Notes under the pieces: model-generated | Databases searched by the model: none | What the model was told of the DNA's origin: nothing | What the model saw: only the letters and a program-made list of their open reading frames with translations | Made by a program: the position numbers and the translations under genes | Part shown: piece by piece, positions 52,927-63,165 of the stretch | Numbering within the stretch: position 1 is the stretch's first letter | Layout: every line of letters starts with the position of its first letter | Source: Pseudonocardia autotrophica | GTDB taxonomy: Bacteria; Actinomycetota; Actinomycetes; Mycobacteriales; Pseudonocardiaceae | Reading direction: 5' to 3' | Length of the DNA stretch: 64,000 nt | Assembly (NCBI RefSeq): GCF_000717175.1 | Contig: NZ_JNYD01000011.1 | Location: 1 to 64,000, forward strand

Positions 52927-53313
52927 ATGGGTGAGTCGGACAACGCCCGTCCGCGCAACCGGACCACGGCGCGTCGTGGTGTGCAGGGATCCTCCTCGTC
53001 GGTGCTGACCCCGCCCACGGGGCTGCCGGCGGTGGACGATCTCGCGGCGCCGGACGTCGCGGTGCCCGCCCAGCGGACCGGCCCCGAGTACGGGACCGAG
53101 GCCGGCGCCCCGACCGCACCGCCGGTCGCGCCGCCGCCGCAGGCCCCGGCCCCGGCGGGGGTGTGCGTGTGCGGGCACGAGGCCGAGGCGCACGAGCACT
53201 ACCGGCCCGGCGACGACTGCGGTGCCTGCGGTGCCGCCGCCTGCGGTCACTACACGCCGGCGGACGGCAGCGGGAAGAAGAAGGGGCTGCTGGGTCGCCT
53301 GCTGGGCCGCTGA
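52927..53313 (+). CDS. Small disordered protein with Cys/His cluster
   Basis: Unknown function. The 128-residue product has a Pro/Ala-rich disordered first 75 residues, then CVCGHEAEAHEHYRPGDDCG followed by ACGAAACGHY, a spacing of Cys and His that suits a small zinc-binding module, and a basic end (KKKGLLGRLLGR). ATG 52927 follows GAAAGGTGGG. A strong hairpin terminator lies downstream. GCATACTG around 52870 may be its -10 region. Confidence 0.7.
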   Translation: MGESDNARPRNRTTARRGVQGSSSSVLTPPTGLPAVDDLAAPDVAVPAQRTGPEYGTEAGAPTAPPVAPPPQAPAPAGVCVCGHEAEAHEHYRPGDDCGACGAAACGHYTPADGSGKKKGLLGRLLGR

Positions 53314-53338
53314 CCCGGCACCCGACAGCACGGACCAC

Positions 53339-53372
53339 CGAGGGCTCCGCCGGACGTCCGGCGGGGCCCTCG
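53339..53372. terminator. Bidirectional hairpin terminator between convergent genes
   Basis: A 15-bp stem (arms 53339-53353 and 53358-53372, one G-T pair) with an ACGT loop, placed 26 bases after the stop at 53313 and 12 bases after the stop of the minus-strand PAP2 gene. It can serve both genes. Confidence 0.8.
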
Positions 53373-53383
53373 TCGTGTCCGGA

Positions 53384-54046
53384 TCAGGCCCGGCGCGCGT
53401 GCCACCGGGCGGCGACGAACTCCAGCAGCAGTGCCGTGCCCAGCACGAACGCGACCGCGGCGCAGAAGCCGCCCACGGTGTCGGTGGGGTAGTGGGCGCC
53501 GGTCGCGACCATCGCCGTCCCGATCGTGCCGCCGGCGACGAGCGCGATCGTGACGACCAGGGCGATGCCCGTGATCCGCCCCGGTCGCACCAGGCTCACC
53601 AGCAGCAGCGCCGCGACCAGGGCGATCGACGTGGCGCCGCCGGTGTGGCCGCTGGGGTAGGCGAAGCCACCGAACTCCATCGTCCGCCCGATCGCGGGCT
53701 TGAGGAAGGTCGTGGCGACGCCGGTCAGCCCCGGCCCCACGATCGCGACGACGGCGAGGCGGCGCCGCCCCAGCGCCAGGCAGAGCCCGCAGAGGGCGAA
53801 CGCGGCGAACACCACCAGCGGGGGCGACCCGAGCTCACTCAGCCGTTGCAGGATCCAGACGTGGGCCGACGTCACCGAGTCGACCAGGTTCTCGGCGTGC
53901 CCGTCGATCCGGCCGGAGCCGCTCTCCCCGGCGTACCGGGTCCCGAGCAGGGCGAACACGACCGTGGCCAGCCCGACCGCGACGGCGGCGGGCCGGCGCA
54001 GGTACGCGGGCAGGGCCGGAGGGGCGGGCGGACCTGCGCTCGTCAC
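53384..54046 (-). CDS. PAP2-family membrane phosphatase
   Basis: A 220-residue integral membrane protein with five or six helices and the three phosphatase motifs: KPAIGRT, YPSGHTGGATSIAL (catalytic His) and GAHYPTDTVGG. Members dephosphorylate lipid phosphates such as undecaprenyl pyrophosphate, the carrier used for the wall and capsule polymers, or phosphatidic acid. The second motif and the His-containing third motif are intact. Confidence 0.88.
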   Translation of the reverse strand: MTSAGPPAPPALPAYLRRPAAVAVGLATVVFALLGTRYAGESGSGRIDGHAENLVDSVTSAHVWILQRLSELGSPPLVVFAAFALCGLCLALGRRRLAVVAIVGPGLTGVATTFLKPAIGRTMEFGGFAYPSGHTGGATSIALVAALLLVSLVRPGRITGIALVVTIALVAGGTIGTAMVATGAHYPTDTVGGFCAAVAFVLGTALLLEFVAARWHARRA

Positions 54047-54067
54047 GATCTCCAGAGTTCCCCGTGA

Positions 54068-54787
54068 TCAACCGGAGATACATCGCCCGTTCGAGTAGAG
54101 CGGCGTGGTGTCGACCGCGCGGCCCGGCGGCGGCGAGACCTCGACCGCGACCAGGCCCGACGGGGTGAGCGAGGCCTGGCAGGCGGTGACACCGCTGTCG
54201 AAGCCGCCCGTGTAGAAGTCGATGTGGGGGTGCCGGTTCGCCTGGTACTCGTCCTGGCAGGGCGCGCAGAGGTCCTCCATGACGAAGTACTTCCGCAGCG
54301 GCGCGTAGTAGACGAGCGTGCCCACGGCCATGTAGTCCGGGTCGGCGGCGAAGGTGATCGGGTCCGCGTAGGTGCCGGTCCCGCCGGCCTCGGAGTGCTT
54401 CACCGGGTAGGCGATCGCCGCACTCCCCGGCGGGTCGTTGTCGAAGGCGCCGTAGAAGGTCACCTCGGTGTTCGCCGTCCGGCCCGCGCGGCCCGTGGCG
54501 GCGCCGCCACCGCCCCCGCCCCCGCCTCCGCCGGCGCGCGAGCCGGGTGCCGCGGCGGCCGACGACGGGGCGGGCGTGGGCTTCGGCAGGTTCCGGCTGG
54601 CGTCGATGGCCGCCTGCAGGACCGACGGGGCACCCGGGACGGGCATCGCCGCGGGCTCGTGGGCGGGCTCGGCCGTGGCCGGACCGGTGCTGACGAGTGC
54701 CGCCTGGTCGGCGCTCGGGTTGCCGCAGCCCGCGACGACCACGAGGCACGCCAGCAGGACGGGGTAGAGCGCGGACGTGAGGCGCAT
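54068..54787 (-). CDS. Secreted lipoprotein with double-psi-barrel-like domain
   Basis: A 239-residue protein: lipoprotein signal with lipobox VAGC (Cys21), an Ala/Pro-rich spacer with a run of ten glycines (~86-95), and a C-terminal domain with VTFYGAFDNDPPGSAAIAYP, TGTYADPITFAADP, GTLVYYAPLRKYFVMEDLCA and HIDFYTGG. This order of motifs is that of 3D/RlpA-like or expansin-like barrels, in which the acidic residue in the MEDLC strand and the HIDFY segment form the active cleft. It may act on the cell wall. The Cys pair CAPC could form a disulphide. Confidence 0.72.
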   Translation of the reverse strand: MRLTSALYPVLLACLVVVAGCGNPSADQAALVSTGPATAEPAHEPAAMPVPGAPSVLQAAIDASRNLPKPTPAPSSAAAAPGSRAGGGGGGGGGGAATGRAGRTANTEVTFYGAFDNDPPGSAAIAYPVKHSEAGGTGTYADPITFAADPDYMAVGTLVYYAPLRKYFVMEDLCAPCQDEYQANRHPHIDFYTGGFDSGVTACQASLTPSGLVAVEVSPPPGRAVDTTPLYSNGRCISG

Positions 54788-54944
54788 GCGCGGACTCCGG
54801 CGGGTCGGGGGCGCCGCAAGTCGGGGGAGCGCGGATCACCCTCGGTGAGATGCGGAGTATGGCAGTGCCGACAGGAGCAGTCGACATTCACCCGAACGCC
54901 GAGCAACCTTCTCGCTCGGTGTCACTGACCAGCGACGGGCCGTG

Positions 54945-55046
54945 GCGCATTGTGGATCCATAACGCCTCTGCGCCGGCCGTCGAGGCGCAGTTTGGATCC
55001 ATAACGCGTCCAGAAAGGGTGCCGAGGCGCGTTATGGATCCATAGT
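54945..55046. repeat. Three-unit array of a 41-bp-period palindromic repeat
   Basis: GGATCC-centred copies occur at 54954, 54995 and 55036, exactly 41 bp apart. The fullest copy reads GCGTTATGGATCCATAGTGC; the other two have the right half (GGATCCATAACGC) intact and a diverged left half. The third copy ends six bases from the pepN stop (minus strand). A sister array with the same 41-bp period is at 63058-63158. Possible roles are terminator, protein-binding array or small mobile repeat. Confidence 0.85.
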
Positions 55047-55051
55047 GCGGT

Positions 55052-57601
55052 TCAGCTGCGGTCGAACTCCCGCGCGGCCAGGGCGCGGACGATGCCCGCC
55101 CGGCCCTCGGACACCAGCCGGCGCAGGGCCGGCGGGTGGCTCTCGTCGGCCAGCCAGGCGTCGGCGGCGTCGACCGTCGACTTCTCCACGGCCCAGGACG
55201 GGAACAGCCCGAGCACCACGCTCTGCGCGCGCTCCGACGTCCGCCGCGCCCACACGTCCGCCACCTCGGCGAAGTACTTCTCCACGTAGGGCGCGAGCAG
55301 GGCCCGCTGACCCGGGTGGCTGAAGCCGCCGATGATCGCCTCGTTGACGGCGTTGGGCAGCTCGTCGTCGTGCACCGCGCGGTCCCACGCCTTCGCCTTG
55401 GCCTCGGCGGTCGGGACGAGGGAGCGGGCGCGCTCGGCCTGCCGCTCGCCGGCCGCGGTGGGGTCGCGGCGGTGCTCGGCCTCGATCGCCTCCTCGCCGG
55501 CCCTGCCGTGCGCGACCAGGGCGTGCAGCAGCCGCCACCGCAGGTCGGTGTCGACGGTCAGCCCCTCCGGGACGTCCCGGCCCTCGAGCCACGCGGCGAA
55601 GCGGTCCAGCGTGGAGGCGGGCAGCACGCTGCCGGACAGCGCGTTGACCACGGCGAGCTGGGCGTCCGAGCCGGGCTCGGCCGCGTCGAGCTGCGCGGAC
55701 AGGGCGTCGGTGAGCAGCGGCCAGCCCGTGTCGGTGGCCCACGACTCGTCGGCGTACGAGGCCACCGCGGTCTGTACCTGCAGCAGCAGCCGCTGCACGA
55801 CGCCGATCTCGGTCTCCCGGCCGAAGCCGCCGGCCACCAGCGTGGTGAAGTCCCGCGCCTTGAGCTCGGCCTCCCGCGTCATCTCCCAGGCCGCCGACCA
55901 GCACAGGGTGCGGGGGAGCGGCTCGGCGATGTCGCCGATCCGGTCGATCAGGGTGGTCAGCGAGCCCGGGTCGAGCCGCAGCGCGCAGTAGGTGAGGTCG
56001 TCGTCGTTGACCAGGACGAGCTTCCCGCGCGGGACGCCGACCAGCTCTCCGACGGGTGTGCGCTCGCCGGTGACGTCGACCTCGACCCGGTGGGTCCGCA
56101 CGAGCCGGCCCTCGGCGTCGTCGTCGTACACGCCGACGGCGACCCGGTGGGTGCGCAGCTCGCCGGCGCCCGGCCGCGCGCCACCCTGCACGACCTCGAA
56201 GGAGGTGAACCGGCCCTCGTCGTCGAGGTCGAACTGCGGGCGCAGCAGGTTGAGCCCGGTGGTGCGCAGCCATTGCGCGCCCCAGTCGCTCAGGTCCCGG
56301 CCGGAGGACTTCTCCAGCGCGCCCAGCAGGTCGTCGAACGTGGCGTTGCCCCACTGGTGGGCCTCGAAGTACGCGCGCAGGCCGGCCATGAACGGCTCCA
56401 GCCCGACGTACGCGACCAGCTGCTTGAGCACCGACGCGCCCTTGGCGTAGGTGATCCCGTCGAAGTTGACCTCGACGGCCTGCAGGTCCGGGATGTCCGC
56501 GGCGATCGGGTGCGTCGAGGGCAGCTGGTCCTGGCGGTAGGCCCAGGACTTCTCGACGTTCGCGAACGTCGTCCACGCTTGCGCGTACTCGGTGGCCTCG
56601 GCCTGGCAGAGCACGGATGCCCAGGTGGCGAACGACTCGTTGAGCCACAGATCGTCCCACCAGCGCATGGTCACGAGGTCGCCGAACCACATGTGCGCCA
56701 TCTCGTGCAGGATCGTCTCGGCGCGCCGCTCGTAGAGGAACCGCGTGACCCGGGACCGGAAGACGTAGTCCTCGAGGAAGGTGACCGCGCCGGCGTTCTC
56801 CATCGCGCCCGCGTTGAACTCCGGGACGAACAGCTGGTCGTACTTGCCGAACGGGTACCGGATCCCGAAGTTGCGGTGGTAGAAGTCGAAGCCCTGCCGC
56901 GTCTCCGTGAAGATCCGCTCGTGGTCCATGTGCGGCGCCAGGCTCGCGCGGCAGTAGATCCCCAGGGGGATCCCGTCGTGCTCCTCGTGCCAGGACGCGT
57001 AGGGGCCCGCGACCAGCGCGACCAGGTAGGTCGACATGACCTCGGACTCGGCGAAGCGGTGGACGGTCGCGGGTCCGGCCTTCTCGGTCTCCGCGAGGGC
57101 GTTGGACACGACCTTCCAGTCGTCCGGCGCCGTGACCGTGATCGTGTAGCGGGCCTTCAGGTCCGGCTGGTCGAAGCAGGCGAACAGGCGCTTGCAGTCG
57201 GCCGTCTCGAACTGCGAGTAGAGGTAGACGCCGCCGTCGACCGGGTCGACGAAGCGGTGCAGCCCCTCGCCGGTGTTCATGTAGGTGCCGGTCGCGCGGA
57301 CGGTCAGCTCGTTCTCGGCGGCCAGGCCGGGCAGGGCGATGCCGTCGTCCTCGCGGTAGCCGGAGACGTCGAGCGTGGTGCCGTTGAGCGTGGCGCTCTC
57401 GACCGCGGCGCCGACGAAGTCGATCCAGCTGTCCGCGCCGGGCTCGGCGCAGGAGAAGCGGACCGTCGTGGTGGTGGCGAAGGTCTTCTCGCCCGGGCCG
57501 CCGCGGCCGTCGGTGAGGTCGAGGTCGACGACGTAGCCGGAGACGGCGAGCAGGGCGGCCCGGCGCTCGGCGTCGGTCCGGGTCAGGTTGGGCGGGGCCA
57601 T
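55052..57601 (-). CDS. pepN: Aminopeptidase N (M1 family)
   Basis: Zinc metallopeptidase that removes N-terminal residues from peptides in the cytosol. The 849-residue protein is typical in length for actinobacterial PepN. GAMENAGAVTFLEDYVF is the substrate-binding GAMEN motif; HEMAHMWFGDLVTMRWWDDL continued by WLNESFATW provides the HExxH-x18-E zinc site. A tyrosine-containing segment and a long helical C-terminal domain (ERAP1_C-like) follow. ATG 57601 was chosen as the natural start of the domain; an earlier in-frame ATG exists at 57652. It is divergent from the Rv2466c-like gene, as in mycobacteria (Rv2467/Rv2466c). Confidence 0.95.
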   Translation of the reverse strand: MAPPNLTRTDAERRAALLAVSGYVVDLDLTDGRGGPGEKTFATTTTVRFSCAEPGADSWIDFVGAAVESATLNGTTLDVSGYREDDGIALPGLAAENELTVRATGTYMNTGEGLHRFVDPVDGGVYLYSQFETADCKRLFACFDQPDLKARYTITVTAPDDWKVVSNALAETEKAGPATVHRFAESEVMSTYLVALVAGPYASWHEEHDGIPLGIYCRASLAPHMDHERIFTETRQGFDFYHRNFGIRYPFGKYDQLFVPEFNAGAMENAGAVTFLEDYVFRSRVTRFLYERRAETILHEMAHMWFGDLVTMRWWDDLWLNESFATWASVLCQAEATEYAQAWTTFANVEKSWAYRQDQLPSTHPIAADIPDLQAVEVNFDGITYAKGASVLKQLVAYVGLEPFMAGLRAYFEAHQWGNATFDDLLGALEKSSGRDLSDWGAQWLRTTGLNLLRPQFDLDDEGRFTSFEVVQGGARPGAGELRTHRVAVGVYDDDAEGRLVRTHRVEVDVTGERTPVGELVGVPRGKLVLVNDDDLTYCALRLDPGSLTTLIDRIGDIAEPLPRTLCWSAAWEMTREAELKARDFTTLVAGGFGRETEIGVVQRLLLQVQTAVASYADESWATDTGWPLLTDALSAQLDAAEPGSDAQLAVVNALSGSVLPASTLDRFAAWLEGRDVPEGLTVDTDLRWRLLHALVAHGRAGEEAIEAEHRRDPTAAGERQAERARSLVPTAEAKAKAWDRAVHDDELPNAVNEAIIGGFSHPGQRALLAPYVEKYFAEVADVWARRTSERAQSVVLGLFPSWAVEKSTVDAADAWLADESHPPALRRLVSEGRAGIVRALAAREFDRS

Positions 57602-57771
57602 GAGCGCAGCGCGGTCCTTCCGGAGGGTTGGGGCGTGGGGGCATCCAATCACGTGGCCGCAGTGGTCGCCCCGTCATTGCGGCCGGGACTGCGGGGTATC
57701 CGGGAACACGTCGTCCACCCCTCGCGGTTGTGACCGACGGAAGAGTCCCTCCCCGGACGAACGGAGTGCCC

Positions 57772-58395
57772 ATGACCAGCACGGAGACGGACAAGGCGAA
57801 GGTGGACCTCTGGTTCGACCCGCTGTGTCCGTGGGCGTGGCTGACCTCGCGGTGGATCCTCGAGGTCGAGAAGGTCCGCGACATCGAGCTGAACTTCCAC
57901 GTGATGAGCCTGTCGGTGCTCAACTCCGGCCGTGACCTGCCGGAGCAGTACCAGGCGATGATGGAGAAGGGCTGGGGCCCGGTCCGCGTGTGCATCGCCG
58001 CGGCCGAGCTGAAGGGCCCGGAGGTCCTGCGCCCGCTGTACACGGCGATGGGCGAGCGCATCCACAACCAGGGGAACAAGGACTTCGACGTCGTGATCAA
58101 GGAGGCGCTGGCGGAGCTGGACCTGCCCGCGTCGCTGGCCGAGGCCGCCTCCTCGACCGAGTACGACGAGAAGCTGAAGACCAGTCACCACGCGGGCATG
58201 GACCCGGTGGGCATGGACGTCGGCACGCCGGTCATCCACGTGAACGACGTCGCCTTCTTCGGTCCCGTGATCAGCAAGGTGCCGCACGGCGAGGAGGCCG
58301 GGAAGGTCTTCGACGGCGCCCGCCTGCTCGCCGGCTGGCCGCACTTCTTCGAGCTGAAGCGGACCCGTACCGAGGACCCGGACTTCGACTACTGA
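57772..58395 (+). CDS. Mycothiol-dependent reductase, Rv2466c-like (DsbA/thioredoxin fold)
   Basis: A 207-residue DsbA-fold protein. [20 protein letters not shown] matches the family start; further conserved segments are [58 protein letters not shown] and [20 protein letters not shown]. The family reduces substrates with electrons from mycothiol. Here the active site is Cys19-Pro-Trp-Ala22: the second cysteine of the CPWC motif remembered for Rv2466c is replaced by Ala, implying a one-cysteine mechanism. Adjacent to pepN in the same divergent arrangement as in mycobacteria. Confidence 0.9.
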   Translation: MTSTETDKAKVDLWFDPLCPWAWLTSRWILEVEKVRDIELNFHVMSLSVLNSGRDLPEQYQAMMEKGWGPVRVCIAAAELKGPEVLRPLYTAMGERIHNQGNKDFDVVIKEALAELDLPASLAEAASSTEYDEKLKTSHHAGMDPVGMDVGTPVIHVNDVAFFGPVISKVPHGEEAGKVFDGARLLAGWPHFFELKRTRTEDPDFDY

Positions 58396-58406
58396 TCCTT
58401 TTCACC

Positions 58407-58451
58407 CGAACGGCACTTCTGCGCGGAAGATCCGCACGGAAGTGCCGTTCG
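58407..58451. terminator. Bidirectional hairpin terminator
   Basis: Perfect 13-bp arms CGAACGGCACTTC (58407-58419) and GAAGTGCCGTTCG (58439-58451) with an inner 5-bp stem in the loop, lying between the stops of the convergent genes at 58395 and 58468. Confidence 0.8.
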
Positions 58452-58467
58452 TGTCATTCGGCGGAAA

Positions 58468-58902
58468 TCAGTGGGCGGCGATGAACATGTCCCGCAGCAC
58501 GCCCGTCTCGAGCTCCATGTCGCGCAGCCGGGCCTTGACGAGGTCGCCGATCGAGACCATGCCGACGAGTCTGCCGCCGTCGATCACCGGGAGGTGCCGG
58601 TAGCGGTCGCGGGTCATCCGGGCCATGGCACTGGCGATCGGCTCGTCGAGCCGCGACGTCGCGACCTTCCTGGTCATGACCTCGTCGACCCGCCGCTCGA
58701 GCAGATCCGTCCCCCGGTGCGCGAGCTCCCTGATCAGGTCGCGCTCGGACAGGATCCCGACCATGCGCTGGTCCGCGTCGCACACCACGAGGGCGCCGAC
58801 CCCCAGACGCTCGAGCCGGGCCACGGCGTCCGCGACCGTCGCCCAGGGCAGGATCGTGTGCACGGTCCGGCCTTTCGCGTCGAGGATGTCCGCAATCTTC
58901 AT
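58468..58902 (-). CDS. Two-CBS-domain protein
   Basis: A 144-residue protein made of two CBS domains (~1-60 and ~75-130), with VGALVVCDADQRMVGILSER and HLPVIDGGRLVGMVSIGDLV, the latter containing the ligand-binding Asp near the domain end. Tandem CBS pairs bind adenine nucleotides and act as energy sensors or stress proteins in actinobacteria. ATG 58902 follows GGAGGG. Confidence 0.88.
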   Translation of the reverse strand: MKIADILDAKGRTVHTILPWATVADAVARLERLGVGALVVCDADQRMVGILSERDLIRELAHRGTDLLERRVDEVMTRKVATSRLDEPIASAMARMTRDRYRHLPVIDGGRLVGMVSIGDLVKARLRDMELETGVLRDMFIAAH

Positions 58903-59043
58903 CGCCAGTCCCTCCGCCGCAGTTCTCGGACGTCGTTCATTCTGCTCCCGCAGCCTCGATTTCAGCACGAAACGATGCGAAAGATCACTGGTCCGGCGGA
59001 GCGGGGCCCGGGCGGTGACGGACGGTCCCGTTCACGATCGTGA

Positions 59044-61335
<2,292 letters not shown>

Positions 61336-61484
61336 TCTCCCTGCCGATCACCCGGCCGCGCGGCCCCGGGGCCCGCGGCGGGGGCCGGCGCGACCCGCCG
61401 GGCGATCACCCGTCGTCACGTGTCACCCTGGCAGGGGAGCCCCGTCCGACCCGACCTCCCGGAACCTCGCGCGCGCGGAGTGCC

Positions 61485-61490
61485 TACCCT
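61485..61490 (+). promoter_or_regulatory. -10 element for a probably leaderless kinase transcript
   Basis: TACCCT ends eight bases before the ATG at 61499, the same box and nearly the same spacing as in front of rmlB. No ribosome site is visible. Confidence 0.45.
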
Positions 61491-61498
61491 TGACGGTC

Positions 61499-63043
61499 AT
61501 GACCCCGCCCGAGCCCGACGCCCCGCGTATCGGGAACCGCTACCGGCTCGAGGAACGCATCGGTGTCGGGGCGATGGGTGCCGTGTGGCGGGGAACCGAC
61601 GAACTGCTGAACCGGACCGTCGCCGTCAAGGAGCTGATCGCCGCGGCCGCGCCGGTCAGCGGCAACGGGGCCGACGCCGCCGAGGAGTCCCGCCAGCGCC
61701 TGCTGCGCGAGGGCCGGATCGGGGCGCGGCTGCAGCACGCGCACGTCATCAGCATGTTCGACGTCGTGGTGCACGACGACCGGCCGTGGCTGGTCATGGA
61801 GTACCTCCCCTCCCGCTCGCTCGCGGTGGTGCTGGGGGAGAAGGGGCCGATGGAGCCGCGCGAGGTCGCGGCGATCGGCCGTCAGGTCGCCGACGGGCTC
61901 GCGGCCGCCCACGCCGCGGGCGTGGTGCACCGCGACATCAAGCCCGGCAACGTCCTGATCGCCGAGGACGGCCGCGCCAAGATCACCGACTTCGGCGTCT
62001 CGCGCGCGGTCGACGACGTCCAGCTCACCCGCACGGGCATGATCGCCGGCACCCCGGCCTTCCTCGCGCCGGAGGTGGCGCGCGGGCAGGAGCCGACCTC
62101 GGCGTCGGACGTCTTCGCGCTCGGCGCCACGCTCTACGCCGCGGTCGAGGGCGAGCCGCCCTTCGGCCTCGACGACAACGCCTACGCCCTGCTCCACAAG
62201 GTCGCCACCGGCGCGGTCCGGCCGCCGGAGAACGCGGGTCCGCTCACCGCGCTGCTCATGCGCCTGCTGTCCAACGAGCCCACGGACCGTCCCACCGCCG
62301 CCCAGGCGCGGGACGCGCTGACCGCGATCTCGGGCAGCGCGTCGGCCTCCGGAGCGGCCGCCGCCACCGCGCCGGTCACCACGCGCGTGCTGCCGGGGCC
62401 GCAGCAGGCCCCGGCCAAGTCCGGCCCGCGCACGCTCACGGACATGCCGGCGCCGCCGGTCGTCGTACCGCCGGCGGCGGAGCGGCCGCCGGCCCCCGCG
62501 GGGAAGTCGCGCGGGCGGCGGCTGCTGCCGTTCGTCATCGCCGCCGTCGTGCTGCTCGTGGTGGGCGTCGGCGTCGCGATCGGTGCCATGCGCTCGGCCG
62601 ACAACGGCTCGAGCGGCGCGGTCACGCCGCCTCCCGTCGCGGCGCCCACGACCAGCCCGTCGCCGACCAGGACCACCCCGCCCACGACGACCCCGCGCAC
62701 GACCACCCCGTCGCCCACGCCGTCGAGCGCGGCCTCGGACACCGACGCGGTGTCCTTCGTGCAGCGCTACTACAGCCTCCTGCCCGACGACCCCGACGCC
62801 GCCTTCGCGCTGCTCGGCTCGCAGGCGCAGGCGGCCTCGGGCGGCCTCGACGGCTTCCGGAACTTCTACGGCGGCATGAGCGAGGTCGAGATCCAGAACG
62901 CCCGCTCCACCGGGCAGGGCCAGGTCTCGGGCACGATCGTCTTCACCCGCAACGACGGCTCCACCAGCAGCGAGCCCTACACCTTCCGGGTCGGCACGGG
63001 CAGCGACGGCAACCAGCTCATCCAGTCCTTCTCCCGCGCCTGA
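61499..63043 (+). CDS. Eukaryotic-type Ser/Thr protein kinase (PknB-like, without PASTA)
   Basis: A 514-residue membrane kinase. The kinase domain (~12-275) has the glycine loop IGVGAMGAVWRG, VAVKEL (Lys), VVHRDIKPGNVLI (catalytic loop), KITDFGVSR and IAGTPAFLAPEVARG (activation segment end). A Pro/Ala-rich spacer, a membrane helix (~340-362, LLPFVIAAVVLLVVGVGVAIGA), a Thr/Pro linker and an extracellular domain (~415-514) with VSFVQRYYSLLPDDPDAAFAL follow; the latter resembles the small NTF2-like sensor seen in some actinobacterial kinases rather than PASTA repeats. Start ATG directly follows a -10-like box, so the message may be leaderless. Confidence 0.92.
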   Translation: MTPPEPDAPRIGNRYRLEERIGVGAMGAVWRGTDELLNRTVAVKELIAAAAPVSGNGADAAEESRQRLLREGRIGARLQHAHVISMFDVVVHDDRPWLVMEYLPSRSLAVVLGEKGPMEPREVAAIGRQVADGLAAAHAAGVVHRDIKPGNVLIAEDGRAKITDFGVSRAVDDVQLTRTGMIAGTPAFLAPEVARGQEPTSASDVFALGATLYAAVEGEPPFGLDDNAYALLHKVATGAVRPPENAGPLTALLMRLLSNEPTDRPTAAQARDALTAISGSASASGAAAATAPVTTRVLPGPQQAPAKSGPRTLTDMPAPPVVVPPAAERPPAPAGKSRGRRLLPFVIAAVVLLVVGVGVAIGAMRSADNGSSGAVTPPPVAAPTTSPSPTRTTPPTTTPRTTTPSPTPSSAASDTDAVSFVQRYYSLLPDDPDAAFALLGSQAQAASGGLDGFRNFYGGMSEVEIQNARSTGQGQVSGTIVFTRNDGSTSSEPYTFRVGTGSDGNQLIQSFSRA

Positions 63044-63057
63044 CCCCGTCCCCGGCA

Positions 63058-63158
63058 GCGCTATGGAACCATAACGCGTCAAAGGAAGACCCCTGACAGC
63101 GTTATGGATCCATAACGCGCCAGAAGAAGACCCCTGACAACGTTATGGATCCATGACG
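63058..63158. repeat. Three-unit array of the 41-bp-period palindromic repeat (second site)
   Basis: Copies centred at 63065-63070 (GGAACC), 63106-63111 and 63147-63152 (both GGATCC), exactly 41 bp apart. The middle copy is a perfect 20-bp palindrome, GCGTTATGGATCCATAACGC (63099-63118). The spacers share AAGACCCCTGACA. The array fills the gap between the convergent stops of the kinase and the peptidase. Same core and period as the array at 54945-55046. Confidence 0.9.
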
Positions 63159-63165
63159 CGCCTGG

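Noticed and set aside
54945..55046. Array of palindromes considered as a CRISPR
   Set aside because: Only three units, cores vary between copies, spacers at the sister site are nearly identical to each other, and no cas genes occur in the window.
55136..57733. 865-codon open frame opposite pepN
   Set aside because: It mirrors the pepN codons and shows no recognisable motif; pepN has the full M1 active site on the other strand.
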